From the NCBI GenBank assembly GCA_016871355.1, contig VFZC01000002.1:52415-116414 (forward strand): a stretch of DNA of 64,000 nucleotides, written 5' to 3'. Every line of letters starts with the position of its first letter. Position 1 is the first letter of the stretch. The position numbers were made by a program, and so were the translations under genes. Origin of the DNA: Actinomycetota bacterium. GTDB taxonomy: Bacteria; Actinomycetota; Acidimicrobiia; Acidimicrobiales; Ilumatobacteraceae. Positions 1 through 12,023 of the stretch are shown here, one piece after another. The notes under the pieces were generated by a model. That model was not told the origin of the DNA. It saw only the letters and a list, made by a program, of their open reading frames with translations, and ran no database searches.

Positions 1-411
1 TTCGACGCCCTCCCAACGACTGCGTTCCCAGCGGCCGGCCTTCAGTGCGGCGTGGGCCTGCGGCACGTTGCGCGCCGAGGCCAGCAACAACGCCATGGTG
101 TGTTCGGCCGCCGACACGATGTTGCTCTGCGGCGCGTTCACCACCATCACACCGCGACGAGTGGCGGCTTCGACATCGACGTTGTCGAGACCGATCCCGG
201 CGCGACCCACCACCACCAGATCGGTGGCTCCGGCCAGCACCTCGGCGGTCACCTGAGTGGCCGAGCGGATGATGAGGGCGTGGACCCCCACCACGGCCTC
301 GGGCAGGGACTGCGGCGTGAGATCGAGACGCACGATCACGTCGTGGCCGGCCGCCCGTAAACGATCGAGGCCTCCTTCGGCAATCTCTTCGGAAACCAGG
401 ATGCGAGCCAT
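1..411 (-). CDS. serA: D-3-phosphoglycerate dehydrogenase, N-terminal part
   Basis: First 137 residues of SerA, which oxidises 3-phosphoglycerate to 3-phosphohydroxypyruvate in serine biosynthesis. The start MARILVSEEIAEGGLDRL, the segment ALIIRSATQVTAEVL and VGRAGIGLDNVDVEAATRRG followed by VVNAPQSNIVSAAEHTMALL are the classic 2-hydroxyacid dehydrogenase signature. The gene runs off the left edge before the nucleotide-binding glycine motif, so the C-terminal domains cannot be judged. The ATG is preceded by a weak TAGGAAC purine stretch. It diverges from the GNAT gene at 484. Confidence 0.93.
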   Translation of the reverse strand, partial: MARILVSEEIAEGGLDRLRAAGHDVIVRLDLTPQSLPEAVVGVHALIIRSATQVTAEVLAGATDLVVVGRAGIGLDNVDVEAATRRGVMVVNAPQSNIVSAAEHTMALLLASARNVPQAHAALKAGRWERSRWEGVE

Positions 412-483
412 AGACGAGTTCCTATCGTGGTCGGCGGGCCCCCGGGCCACCCAACCCAATTGACATTTCGTTCAAAGAAACCC

Positions 484-1251
484 ATGACCTCCGACACGTC
501 CAAAGCTTCAGCTTCACCCGCGAACATCGACATCCGTGTTCTGCACGACCTCGACGAGATGCACGCTCTCCTCGCCGTGGCCGATGCGGTGTGGGGCATC
601 GCTCCAGGCGGTCTGGTCGGGCCCGACTTCCTGTTGGCCCTGTCGCACGCCGGCGGCTACGTGTCGGGAGCCTTGGACGGCGACCGCATGATCGGTGCAT
701 CGTTCGGGGTGCTCGCTCGCCATCGCGGCGACTGGTGCCTGCACTCACACATCACCGGTGTGGTTCCCGAGCAACAGAACTCGGGGCTCGGGAGGCGGCT
801 CAAGCGCCACCAGTACGACTGGGCCCGTCGACACGGACTGGCCGCCATCACGTGGACCTTCGATCCGCTCGTTCGACGCAACGCCTGGTTCAACCTCCAC
901 GTGCTCGGCGCGATCGCGACCGAGTACCACGAGAACTTCTACGGACCGCTGCGCGACGACATCAACGGCGACGATGACTCCGATCGACTGCTCGCGCGCT
1001 GGGACATCGATTCCGAGCGCTCTCGCTCCGCGGCCTCCGCTCCGCTTCCCGTGATCGAACCCCGACCGGGTGATCACCTCGTGCCCACACCGGCCGACAT
1101 CGTGACGACACGACGCTCGGACGATGCCACGGCTCGTCGCTGGCGCCGATCGTTGCGAGCCGACCTACAGTCGTTGCTCGACGACCACGACGTGATCGGT
1201 CTCACCGCCGACGGCGCCTACGTCGCCCGACTCCGAACGGACAATTCATGA
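484..1251 (+). CDS. GNAT-family acyltransferase (COG3375-like)
   Basis: A 255-residue predicted N-acyltransferase. The core acetyl/acyl-CoA binding segment is HITGVVPEQQNSGLGRRLK (about residues 90-108), followed by WTFDPLVRRNAWFNLHVLGA, a pattern I associate with the COG3375 branch of GNAT proteins. The ATG at 484 is chosen over an upstream GTG at 427 because the extra 19 residues look non-conserved. Its end overlaps the next gene by ATGA, so the two are translationally coupled. Proteins of this branch commonly sit beside an N-acylamino-acid racemase, as here; the acyl donor and amino acid substrate cannot be read from the sequence. Confidence 0.8.
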   Translation: MTSDTSKASASPANIDIRVLHDLDEMHALLAVADAVWGIAPGGLVGPDFLLALSHAGGYVSGALDGDRMIGASFGVLARHRGDWCLHSHITGVVPEQQNSGLGRRLKRHQYDWARRHGLAAITWTFDPLVRRNAWFNLHVLGAIATEYHENFYGPLRDDINGDDDSDRLLARWDIDSERSRSAASAPLPVIEPRPGDHLVPTPADIVTTRRSDDATARRWRRSLRADLQSLLDDHDVIGLTADGAYVARLRTDNS

Positions 1252-2387
1252 GCAGACTCGCCGATCTCTCTCCCATCGTCTTGCGTGGTTTCGAGTTCCG
1301 TCGTGTCGCCCTGCCGCTGGTGTCACCGTTCCGTACGTCGTTCGGCACCGAAACCGCTCGCGACATCTTGTTGGTGCGGGCCCTCACCGATGGTCCGGAC
1401 GGCTGGGGCGAATGCGTTGCCGGAAACGACCCGCTCTACTCGAACGAATACGTCGATGCCGCCCAACACGTGAGCATCAATCACCTGATCACACGTCTTC
1501 CGATCGGCACCCCGATTCACGCGGTCGACGTCGCTCGCCTTCTCGAGCCGGTGAAAGATCACCGCATGGCCAAGGGAGCCATCGAAGCCGCTGTGCTCGA
1601 CGCACAACTGCGGGCCAACGGTGTGTCACTGGCCGCCGCACTCGGAGCAGTTCACGATCGCGTTCCGTCCGGTGTGTCGGTGGGCATCATGGACACGATC
1701 GACGATCTCGTGAGCGTGGTGGGCGGATACCTCGACGACGGCTACGTACGCATCAAGTTGAAGATCGAACCGGGTTGGGACCTCGAGCCCGTGGGCGTGA
1801 TTCGTCGAACCTTCGGCGACGCGATTCCACTCCAGGTGGACGCCAACACCGCGTACACCCGCGACGACGGCCCACATTTGGCCCGCCTCGACCAATTCGG
1901 CCTGCTCCTCATCGAACAACCACTCCCCGAGGACGACGTGACCGGCCACGCGCTCATCGCCCAGCAGGTGGCCACACCCATCTGCCTCGACGAGTCGATC
2001 GTGTCGGCCCGGGCCGCCATCGACGCGATCGAGCGCGGGGCCTGCCGGATCATCAACATCAAGGCCGGTCGAGTGGGGGGCTACCTCGAAGCCGCCGCCG
2101 TGCACGACGTGTGCCGCGAACGCGGTGTTCCGGTCTGGTGCGGTGGGATGCTCGAAACCGGAATCGGACGCGCCATGAACCTGGCCCTGGCCGCACTCCC
2201 GAATTTCACGATCACCGGCGACGTGTCGGCGTCCGAGCGGTTCTGGCGCCGCGACATCGTGACCGAACCGGTGCGCCTGCACGACGGCCACGTCACGCTG
2301 CCAGGAGGCTCGGGATCGGGAGTGAGCATCGACCACGATTTCCTCGAGTCGGTCACGACCTCGCGTGTCGTCGTCCCCCAGGGATAG
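1248..2387 (+). CDS. o-succinylbenzoate synthase / N-acylamino-acid racemase (enolase superfamily)
   Basis: A 379-residue enolase-superfamily enzyme of the MenC/NSAR group. Catalytic lysines lie in VRIKLKIEP (K170, K172), metal ligands in QVDANTAY (D198), LIEQPL (E223) and CLDESI (D248), and the opposing lysine in NIKAGRVGGYL (K272). Such enzymes make o-succinylbenzoate for menaquinone or racemise N-acyl amino acids, and many do both. No other men gene is nearby, whereas a GNAT acyltransferase overlaps the start by four bases, which favours amino acid racemisation. Which reaction dominates is inference. Confidence 0.85.
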   Translation: MSRLADLSPIVLRGFEFRRVALPLVSPFRTSFGTETARDILLVRALTDGPDGWGECVAGNDPLYSNEYVDAAQHVSINHLITRLPIGTPIHAVDVARLLEPVKDHRMAKGAIEAAVLDAQLRANGVSLAAALGAVHDRVPSGVSVGIMDTIDDLVSVVGGYLDDGYVRIKLKIEPGWDLEPVGVIRRTFGDAIPLQVDANTAYTRDDGPHLARLDQFGLLLIEQPLPEDDVTGHALIAQQVATPICLDESIVSARAAIDAIERGACRIINIKAGRVGGYLEAAAVHDVCRERGVPVWCGGMLETGIGRAMNLALAALPNFTITGDVSASERFWRRDIVTEPVRLHDGHVTLPGGSGSGVSIDHDFLESVTTSRVVVPQG

Positions 2388-2390
2388 GGT
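2385..2390 (+). promoter_or_regulatory. -10 element (TAGGGT) for the SCP2 gene
   Basis: TAGGGT ends six bases before the ATG at 2397, the spacing expected for a leaderless transcript. Its first three bases are also the TAG stop codon of the preceding racemase gene. No clear -35 is visible. Confidence 0.5.
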
Positions 2391-2396
2391 CGCGCC

Positions 2397-2804
2397 ATGA
2401 CTCATGAATTCTTGTCCGACGACTGGATGAACGCGGCCCGCGCCATCCGCGCGAAGTACGAAGGCCAGACGCCCAAGATCGCCGCGTCCATTCGTATCAA
2501 TCAGGTGATCACCGAAGTCCCTTTCGGAAGTGGTGAAGTCAAGAGTTTCATCGACACGTCATCGGGCGACATGCAGATGGATCTCGGTGAACTCGAAAGC
2601 CCCGACGCCGTCGTCACCACCGACTGGGCCACCGCTCGCGCGATGTTCGCGCTCGGCGATCAGGCTGCGGCCATGCAGGCGTTCATGAGCGGCAAGATCA
2701 AGGTCACCGGCGACATGATGAAGCTCATGTCGATGCAGACCGCCGTTCCTCAGAGCGACATCACCCTCAAGATCGCCGACGAGATCAAGGGCATCACGAA
2801 GTAA
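2397..2804 (+). CDS. SCP2 sterol-carrier domain protein
   Basis: A 135-residue stand-alone SCP2-type lipid-binding protein. The region DMQMDLGELESPDAVVTTDWATARAMF and the following LGDQAAAMQAFMSGKIKVTGDMMKLM form the characteristic end of the SCP2 fold, where the hydrophobic ligand tunnel closes. Members bind acyl-CoAs, sterols or other lipids in the cytoplasm; the ligand here is unknown. It sits ten bases from the racemase stop and converges with the MFS gene. The start is supported by the TAGGGT element six bases upstream. Confidence 0.85.
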   Translation: MTHEFLSDDWMNAARAIRAKYEGQTPKIAASIRINQVITEVPFGSGEVKSFIDTSSGDMQMDLGELESPDAVVTTDWATARAMFALGDQAAAMQAFMSGKIKVTGDMMKLMSMQTAVPQSDITLKIADEIKGITK

Positions 2805-2815
2805 CGGTCGTCGGT

Positions 2816-4291
2816 TCAGGCCGTTCGCGGCGTCGACCGAACGAAAGCGGCGAGAATCACCGCCACACCGGAGACTGCGGCCGCCACTGCGAACGTCACG
2901 TGATACGACGTCTCGAGTCCGGCCCCCAACGTGGCCACCTGAATCGTGGTCATGACCACCGAGCCGAACACCGAACCCATCTGATTCACGAGTTGTTGCA
3001 TGGCTCCGGCCACGCCGAGGTCGCGTTCGTCGACCGAGTTGGCCACCAATGACGTGAGCGCCGGTCCGGCGATGCCGAAACCGGCACCCGACAACGCGAG
3101 CGCCGCAACCATGAGCATCACACCACTCGATTCGTCGACGAACATGAAAGCGAGCATCGAGGCGAGGATGCACGACCAGCCGAACATGGCCGCCTGACGC
3201 TCGCCCACGCGGATGGTGGCCAGGCTGGCCAGCGGCGCGAGCAAGGCGAAGGTGAGTGGACGCGCGATGATCACGAGTGAAATGCGTCCGCTGTCGTAAC
3301 CGAGGATCTCGCTCATGACGAGCGGCGAGAGCAACAGGCCGCCCATGTAGGCGAAGTTGGCGAAAGCCTGCGAGGCCACCGGTACCACGAAGTTGCGTGT
3401 GCGCATCCACCGCAATGGCATCAACGGATCGGACACCCATCGTTCGATGCGGACGAAGAGAATCAACACCGCCACACTGCCGGCGAGAAGCAACACGACG
3501 GCCGGACTGGCCCAGCCCCACTTCGGACTTTGGTTCACACCGGTGAGCATCATGAGCGCACCGAGTCCGAGCGTGAGCGAACCCCAGATGTCGAACCGAA
3601 CGTCGGGCACTCGCTCGGTATCGGGCAACAGACGCCACGCGAGCAACACACCGATCACACAGAGCGGGGCCTGCACCGCGAAGATCGCCCGCCAACCGAC
3701 GGCATCGACCAACGGGACACCCGCGACCACGCCGATCACCGGCGCACCTGCGTTCACGAAACTCCAGTAGCCGAGTGGGCGCACGCGCTGTTCGGGTGGG
3801 AAGAGCCGGTTGATGTAGGCCATCGTCGCCGGACCCGTGGCCGCGCCCGCGGTGGCCGACAGGATGCGGAACGCCACCATCGACGCCGCACTCCACGCGA
3901 TGGCTGTGAGTGCGGCGAACAAACCGGCACCCAACAAGCCGAACACGAACACTCGCTTGTGTCCCCAGAGATCACCGGCCTTGCCGTACGCCGGACCCAC
4001 CACGCCGAACGCCAACATCGGCCCGGTGATGGCCCACGAGATCACCGACACCGTCGAATCGAACTCGCGGGCGATCGTCTGTAGTTCGACCACGAGAATG
4101 GTGAAGGTGACGCCGATCGTGAACAGTCCCGACAGAACGACGATCAGCAGCGCCCAGTTGCGCTCGATCGGAACTCGATCGGCCAACCGTCGACGAACGA
4201 GGCTCGGCCAGGGAACGACACCTACCTCGTCGACTCCGGCGGAATCGACGTTGACGGTGCGCGGCGAGGATTCGCGGGGCTCGGCGCCCAC
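2816..4291 (-). CDS. MFS drug/metabolite efflux transporter (DHA2-like)
   Basis: A 491-residue membrane protein with about 14 hydrophobic helices, the size and profile of EmrB/QacA (DHA2) major facilitator transporters. The segment GPAYGKAGDLWGHKRVFVFG is the family's loop 2-3 motif A. Translation starts at GTG 4291, only three bases after the stop of the upstream SDR gene, so the two form one operon. Substrate unknown. The N-terminal 30 residues are hydrophilic and probably cytoplasmic. Confidence 0.85.
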   Translation of the reverse strand: MGAEPRESSPRTVNVDSAGVDEVGVVPWPSLVRRRLADRVPIERNWALLIVVLSGLFTIGVTFTILVVELQTIAREFDSTVSVISWAITGPMLAFGVVGPAYGKAGDLWGHKRVFVFGLLGAGLFAALTAIAWSAASMVAFRILSATAGAATGPATMAYINRLFPPEQRVRPLGYWSFVNAGAPVIGVVAGVPLVDAVGWRAIFAVQAPLCVIGVLLAWRLLPDTERVPDVRFDIWGSLTLGLGALMMLTGVNQSPKWGWASPAVVLLLAGSVAVLILFVRIERWVSDPLMPLRWMRTRNFVVPVASQAFANFAYMGGLLLSPLVMSEILGYDSGRISLVIIARPLTFALLAPLASLATIRVGERQAAMFGWSCILASMLAFMFVDESSGVMLMVAALALSGAGFGIAGPALTSLVANSVDERDLGVAGAMQQLVNQMGSVFGSVVMTTIQVATLGAGLETSYHVTFAVAAAVSGVAVILAAFVRSTPRTA

Positions 4292-4294
4292 GGG

Positions 4295-5173
4295 TCAGGA
4301 CTTGGGCGCGAGCTTCGCCATCGCGACGGTGAGATCGGCGACCGACCAACGATCGTTCTGCTTGATCTCTTCGGCCATGGTCCACGACTGCACGCGCGTC
4401 ACCTGACCACCTTGCACGTAGAACGTCTCACCGTTGAACTCGCAGGCGGCCGACGACAGATAGGCGACGAAGGGGCTCACGTTGGCCGGATCCCACATGT
4501 CGAACGCACCTTCCTTGGGCGCCATCACGTCTTCGAGACCCGGTGTGGCCAGAGTGAGACGAGTACGCGCGGCCGGAGCGATGGAGTTGCTCTTCACGTT
4601 GTAGCGGGCCAACTCCTTGGCGCAGATCTGGCTGAACGTGGCGATACCCGACTTGGCCGCGCCGTAGTTGGTCTGGCCGGGATTGGAGAACAGACCCGAG
4701 GTGCTGGACGTGTGCACGATGTTGCGCGGCTTGGTGACACCGTTCTTCGCCTGCTCGCGCCAATACGCGGCGGCATGGCGCGTGGGCGTGAAGTGTCCCT
4801 TGAGGTGCACCGCGATCACGGCGTCCCACTCGGCTTCGGTCATGTTCACCAGTACTCGGTCGCGAAGGATGCCCGCGTTGTTGACGAGGATGTCGAGGTC
4901 ACCGAAGGTCTCGATGGCCTGATCGATCATGCGCTTGGCACCGTCCCAATCGGCGACGTTGTCGGTGTTGACGATGGCGTCTCCACCCATCGTCTTGATG
5001 TCGGCCACGGTCTGCTGGGCCGGAGTCTTGTCGGAACCGGTGCCATCGTTGGCCCCTCCCAGGTCGTTCACCACGACCTTGGCTCCTTCGGCGGCGAACA
5101 ACAACGCGTGCTCGCGTCCGAGGCCGCGACCGGCTCCGGTGATGATCGCTACTCGCCCGTCCAGTGCACCCAT
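4295..5173 (-). CDS. SDR-family NAD(P)-dependent oxidoreductase
   Basis: A 292-residue classical short-chain dehydrogenase. It shows the dinucleotide motif TGAGRGLGREHALLFA (residues 12-27), NNAGILRD, a catalytic Ser in HTSSTSG and the YxxxK pair in NYGAAKSG. The long VVNDLGGAND segment resembles the SDR domains of peroxisomal multifunctional enzymes and mycobacterial homologues acting on 3-hydroxyacyl-CoA or steroid substrates; that specificity is inference. An AGGAG sequence about seven bases upstream supports the ATG. It is cotranscribed with the downstream MFS gene. Confidence 0.88.
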   Translation of the reverse strand: MGALDGRVAIITGAGRGLGREHALLFAAEGAKVVVNDLGGANDGTGSDKTPAQQTVADIKTMGGDAIVNTDNVADWDGAKRMIDQAIETFGDLDILVNNAGILRDRVLVNMTEAEWDAVIAVHLKGHFTPTRHAAAYWREQAKNGVTKPRNIVHTSSTSGLFSNPGQTNYGAAKSGIATFSQICAKELARYNVKSNSIAPAARTRLTLATPGLEDVMAPKEGAFDMWDPANVSPFVAYLSSAACEFNGETFYVQGGQVTRVQSWTMAEEIKQNDRWSVADLTVAMAKLAPKS

Positions 5174-5244
5174 GACCTACTCCTCGTCGAACTGTCGCGG
5201 CGTCACGCTCGCGAGCGACCGAACATCCCGCTCGGCCGCATCTC

Positions 5245-5250
5245 ACCTTA
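5245..5250 (-). promoter_or_regulatory. candidate -10 (TAAGGT) for the SDR-MFS operon
   Basis: On the minus strand TAAGGT lies about 71 bases before the SDR start. Unlike many genes in this window this one would have a leader carrying a Shine-Dalgarno sequence. No convincing -35 is seen, so support is weak. Confidence 0.3.
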
Positions 5251-5284
5251 GGCAGGGCGGCCCAACGACGTGAAGCCGCGCGGG

Positions 5285-7288
5285 TCAGCGACCGAAGTAG
5301 GCCAGGTCGACGGCAGCGCCACGGGGCAACAACTGGCCCGGTGTCACGATCTGACCGTTGTAGGCGAGGGCCACCAGGACACCGTTGGTGTTGCCGGTCA
5401 CATTGCCCACCACGAGGCCGGCATCGGCGATGGCCTGCTTCACCTGTTCGAAGTTGAGACGGCGCAGCACCGGGATGGCGACCACATCGGGGCCCTTCGA
5501 CACCACGACGGAGATCTCGGTGTCACGGGCGACTTGTTCGCCCGCGGCCGGAACTTGCGAACCGATCGCCCCGGCCGGCGCGTCGATGAAGAACTGATCG
5601 TCGAGACGCTTGATCGTGAGTCGCAACTCGGCCAACTTCGCCGTTGCCGACTCGAGAGTCTGACCCTTCAGATCGGGAACGATGCGCGGGGCCGGCCCTT
5701 GCGACACGTATACGTCAATGGTGGTTCCCTTGATCACGTCGTCACCGGCGGCGAGATTGGGTTGTTCGGGAACCACCCAACGCACGACCACACCCACCGC
5801 GACGTCTTCGCTGGGTTCTTCCAGCACGTTGGCCTGCAGACCCGTGTTACCGAGCGCGGTCACGGCGGCCACCGAATCGAGAGTCGCCAGATCGGGCAGC
5901 GGAACCGGCGGCGGGCCGCTCGACACCACGAGGGTGAGGACTCCACTCGACTTCAACGAATCACCAGCCGGTGGTTCGGTGCGAATCACACGGCCGGCTT
6001 CGATGTCTTCACTGAACTCTTCGATGCGCTCGATGTCCCAGCCGTACTCGGTGATGGAGTTGGCGGCTTGACCCTCGGTCAGATTGGCGAGGATCGGGAT
6101 CTCACGACCGTTGTCGGTGATCCAGCGGTAGGCGAAGAAACCGCCGACGACCAACACCAACGCCGCCGTGGCGGCCAGGATCCACCGAGCCACCAACGGC
6201 TTGTCGTCGTCATCGTCGCCCTCGACAGCCGCGACCGGGGCCAACATCTCGGTGTCGGCCTTGATGACCAGATCGCCGACGGCGGTGGGAATGTCGCGGG
6301 AAATCGTCGAACTCGCCGTTGTCTCGGCGATGTGCATCGATGCGAACTCGCTCGGACGCGCGACGTCGATCGTCGGATCGACCTCCAACGACGGGATGAG
6401 GATTTCTCCGGTCGCATCGGACACGACGAGAGGAAGCACGTCGGGACGCGGCATGGTCGATGCCGACTGCACGAGAGCACGACCCATCTCGGCGGCACTC
6501 GAGCGTTCCTCGGGCTGAGCGCGACCGGCCTTCTCGAGAACCGAGGCCAACGCACCGAGATCGGCCGACACCGGGAACAAGCGATCGATGCGCGACGAGA
6601 GAGTGGCCACGACCGAGTCGGTCACGAAGGGAACCGAACCAGTCACAGCTTCCACCAGGATGAGTGCCAGCGCGTACACATCGGTCTTCTCGTCGAACGG
6701 CTGGGCGGCGGATTGTTCGGGTGATGCATAACGCGCGCGCTCGGGTGACACCCCCGACGGAACCGACCACGCCACCTCGGCCGACGGTGCGGTGATACCC
6801 AAGTCGGCCACCACGACTCGTTGATTCTCCGAGAACACGATCGCGGAGGGGCGCAGATCGAGATGCACGACGCCACGACGGTGGGCGCGGTCGAGAGCGC
6901 GGCACACGTCGACACCAATCACGACCGCCTGCGACGGAGTGAGCAAACGACCACGATCGAGCATGTCTTGCAGCGTTCCGCCGAGTGGTCGCTCGCTCGC
7001 CACGTACACCGTGCGCTGACCAGCCACGACGGCTCGACCGGCTGACAACACGGCGGCGACGGTGGGGTGATTGATCGACGCCACCATGCGCGCCTGTTCG
7101 AGAACCGCGTCACCGATGGACGTCGAGGTCTCGGGGGTGAAAAGTCGGACGTGAACCGAGCGCTTTTCCTGAATGTCGACCGCGACGAACGTGCTCGATT
7201 GCGTGGACGGCGACACCAGACGCTCGAGCCGGAAGCGGTCGTCGATGATGGTGCCGACGAGTTCGAGCGGATCGACGACCCCGGACAT
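5285..7288 (-). CDS. PASTA-domain membrane protein with degenerate Ser/Thr kinase domain (predicted pseudokinase)
   Basis: A 667-residue protein built like PknB/StkP: kinase-like domain (about 15-275), linker with an acidic stretch, one transmembrane helix (about 369-388) and four PASTA repeats (about 395-458, 463-532, 536-600, 602-667) that would face the cell wall. The kinase part is altered. The glycine loop is replaced by LVSPSTQSSTF, the VAIK lysine position reads VHVRLF (R48), the helix-C Glu appears to be Q65, HRDLKPxN reads HLDLRPSA (D144 kept, Asn to A149), and DFG reads DLG. Loss of the lysine and asparagine argues against normal catalysis and for a peptidoglycan-sensing scaffold. 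The ATG at 7288 is chosen because upstream codons are non-conserved and TAGTTT lies just before it. Confidence 0.85.
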   Translation of the reverse strand: MSGVVDPLELVGTIIDDRFRLERLVSPSTQSSTFVAVDIQEKRSVHVRLFTPETSTSIGDAVLEQARMVASINHPTVAAVLSAGRAVVAGQRTVYVASERPLGGTLQDMLDRGRLLTPSQAVVIGVDVCRALDRAHRRGVVHLDLRPSAIVFSENQRVVVADLGITAPSAEVAWSVPSGVSPERARYASPEQSAAQPFDEKTDVYALALILVEAVTGSVPFVTDSVVATLSSRIDRLFPVSADLGALASVLEKAGRAQPEERSSAAEMGRALVQSASTMPRPDVLPLVVSDATGEILIPSLEVDPTIDVARPSEFASMHIAETTASSTISRDIPTAVGDLVIKADTEMLAPVAAVEGDDDDDKPLVARWILAATAALVLVVGGFFAYRWITDNGREIPILANLTEGQAANSITEYGWDIERIEEFSEDIEAGRVIRTEPPAGDSLKSSGVLTLVVSSGPPPVPLPDLATLDSVAAVTALGNTGLQANVLEEPSEDVAVGVVVRWVVPEQPNLAAGDDVIKGTTIDVYVSQGPAPRIVPDLKGQTLESATAKLAELRLTIKRLDDQFFIDAPAGAIGSQVPAAGEQVARDTEISVVVSKGPDVVAIPVLRRLNFEQVKQAIADAGLVVGNVTGNTNGVLVALAYNGQIVTPGQLLPRGAAVDLAYFGR

Positions 7289-7296
7289 GGGGGGAG

Positions 7297-7302
7297 AAAC
7301 TA
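7297..7302 (-). promoter_or_regulatory. -10 element (TAGTTT) for the PASTA protein
   Basis: TAGTTT on the minus strand ends eight bases before the ATG at 7288, with no Shine-Dalgarno between, suggesting a leaderless or nearly leaderless transcript. Confidence 0.4.
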
Positions 7303-7390
7303 GCCGTCGTGGCAACGCGTGTGACCAGCGGCGACCGAGTTCACGCTGGTGCGTTGTGGAAAACCTGGTCGTGACGGCGAAACTGATCGC

Positions 7391-7906
7391 GTGGCGAGCG
7401 ACGAATCCACTGACGTCAGCACGACGCGTCGGCGTCGTCGACCCAACCGTGAATTGCTGTTCATCAGCATCGCCGCGGGGGCCGGACTGTTCTTGGTGAT
7501 CGCCGGATTCCTGTCGGCCACCACGGGACGCGATCTCCTCGATTATCCCGATGCCATCATCGACATCTCCCCCGCCCCGAACGATCGACAGGTGCTCTCG
7601 CAAACCGAGATCTCGGTCGATCTGCAAGACGGCTACGAAGCGGTGCTCGTGCTCGACGACATCGAGATTCCGACGTCACGACTCGAAGACGTCGCCGGTG
7701 GTCTCCCCGAACCGGGTCAGCAGATCGACTTGCCACCCACGGCCATCTACGACCAGGGCAACTCGCTCATTCGTTTCGAACCACGCGACGGAGCCGTGAT
7801 CGAGTCGTACTCGGTGGGACGCCACCAAGTGACGGTGATCTTCTGGAAGATCGAAGACGGTCGCAACACGGCTCGCTCGTACTCGTGGTCGTTCGAAGTT
7901 CTCTGA
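7391..7906 (+). CDS. Conserved hypothetical membrane-anchored protein
   Basis: A 171-residue protein not recognised as a named family. After a basic stretch (TTRRRRRPNR) there is one transmembrane helix, LLFISIAAGAGLFLVIAGFL (about residues 22-41), then a soluble domain probably outside the membrane with a beta-rich look, ending in SYSWSFEVL. The GTG at 7391 is preferred because it leads directly into the basic-then-hydrophobic anchor. It diverges from the PASTA pseudokinase with about 100 bases between, so a role in the same envelope process is possible but unproven. Confidence 0.65.
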   Translation: MASDESTDVSTTRRRRRPNRELLFISIAAGAGLFLVIAGFLSATTGRDLLDYPDAIIDISPAPNDRQVLSQTEISVDLQDGYEAVLVLDDIEIPTSRLEDVAGGLPEPGQQIDLPPTAIYDQGNSLIRFEPRDGAVIESYSVGRHQVTVIFWKIEDGRNTARSYSWSFEVL

Positions 7907-7913
7907 CCGCTCG

Positions 7914-11044
<3,131 letters not shown>

Positions 11045-11147
11045 TTCGTTCTCCCCTCGGGGTATGTCGTATCAAAGTGGGAGAAGTCGTCACGAATCGG
11101 ATCACACGGTTTGGTCATGGCGTCGCCGACGGGCCACCCTTGACGAC

Positions 11148-12023
11148 GTGGACGGTCAGCACGACTCGATCACGAGCGAACGATCTCCGATCCTCGTGGT
11201 GACCCGCGTGTTCACGTTGGCCCTCGGCCTGTGTGCGCCGCTGGTGTCGAATCGGCTTCAGACTCTCGATGCCGCCGAACGTCTGACCGTGCAGATCACG
11301 GCCTGGGCGGCCTGGGCGATGGTGCTCTTGTGCGTTCTGGTGCCATCCACGATGTCGCTCACGGCGCTGCGACTCGTGTCGCCGCTTCATCTCATCGTCT
11401 TCTTCGTGCTCGCGGTGTCGAACCCCGACACCGGATCGATGGTAGCCACGGCCCTCAGTGCGATCGTGGTGGTGTTGGTGCTGTCGGCCGAACTCGGTCA
11501 TGTGTTCGTTCAGACGTCGGCGTACGGCGACGAGAAGCGAGTTCTATTGCGGTGTCCGCGAGCGCACCTCGTCGTCATCGTCACGATGTGGGCCCTGTGG
11601 GTCGCCAGCGGAATCGTGGGCGTTTCGGCTCTGGTGAATCGCAGTTGGGTGTTCGGTGGGATCCTGACCGCCCTGGCGGCTTCGGGACTGGTGGCTCTGC
11701 CGCGCCGATTCCACCGCTATTCACGTCGTTGGCTCGTCTCGGTACCGGCTGGCATCGTCGTGCACGATCACGTGGTCCTGGCCGAAACGGCGATGTTCAC
11801 GCGTACCGCGATCGGCACCACCACACTCGTAGCCGAGCCCGGTGAGTCGGCCGATCTCTCGGGTGGAACGGGTCGACCCTGGGTCGAGATCACGTTGAGC
11901 GACTTCGACACCGTGGTTCGTGCGGCCACCCCGTCGACACCGGGCGGTTCGGCCATTCACGTAAAGTCGTTCCGCATCAGGCCGTCACGACTGACGGCGG
12001 CTACCGAATTGCTGACGTCGTGA
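11148..12023 (+). CDS. Conserved hypothetical multi-pass membrane protein
   Basis: About 291 residues from a GTG at 11148, the likeliest start because it precedes a short hydrophilic leader and six hydrophobic segments (for example TRVFTLALGLCAPLV, ITAWAAWAMVLLCVLV, LHLIVFFVLAV, ALSAIVVVLVLSA, VTMWALWVASGIVGV, GGILTALAASGLVAL). A soluble C-terminal domain of about 100 residues follows. No family is recognised. Its last 23 bases overlap the end of the convergent mnmA gene. Other in-frame starts upstream cannot be excluded. Confidence 0.6.
   Translation: MDGQHDSITSERSPILVVTRVFTLALGLCAPLVSNRLQTLDAAERLTVQITAWAAWAMVLLCVLVPSTMSLTALRLVSPLHLIVFFVLAVSNPDTGSMVATALSAIVVVLVLSAELGHVFVQTSAYGDEKRVLLRCPRAHLVVIVTMWALWVASGIVGVSALVNRSWVFGGILTALAASGLVALPRRFHRYSRRWLVSVPAGIVVHDHVVLAETAMFTRTAIGTTTLVAEPGESADLSGGTGRPWVEITLSDFDTVVRAATPSTPGGSAIHVKSFRIRPSRLTAATELLTS

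Noticed and set aside
455..484. TTGACA-like sequence before the GNAT gene
   Set aside because: It resembles a -35 box, but no -10 follows at 16-18 bases before the ATG, so I do not call a promoter.
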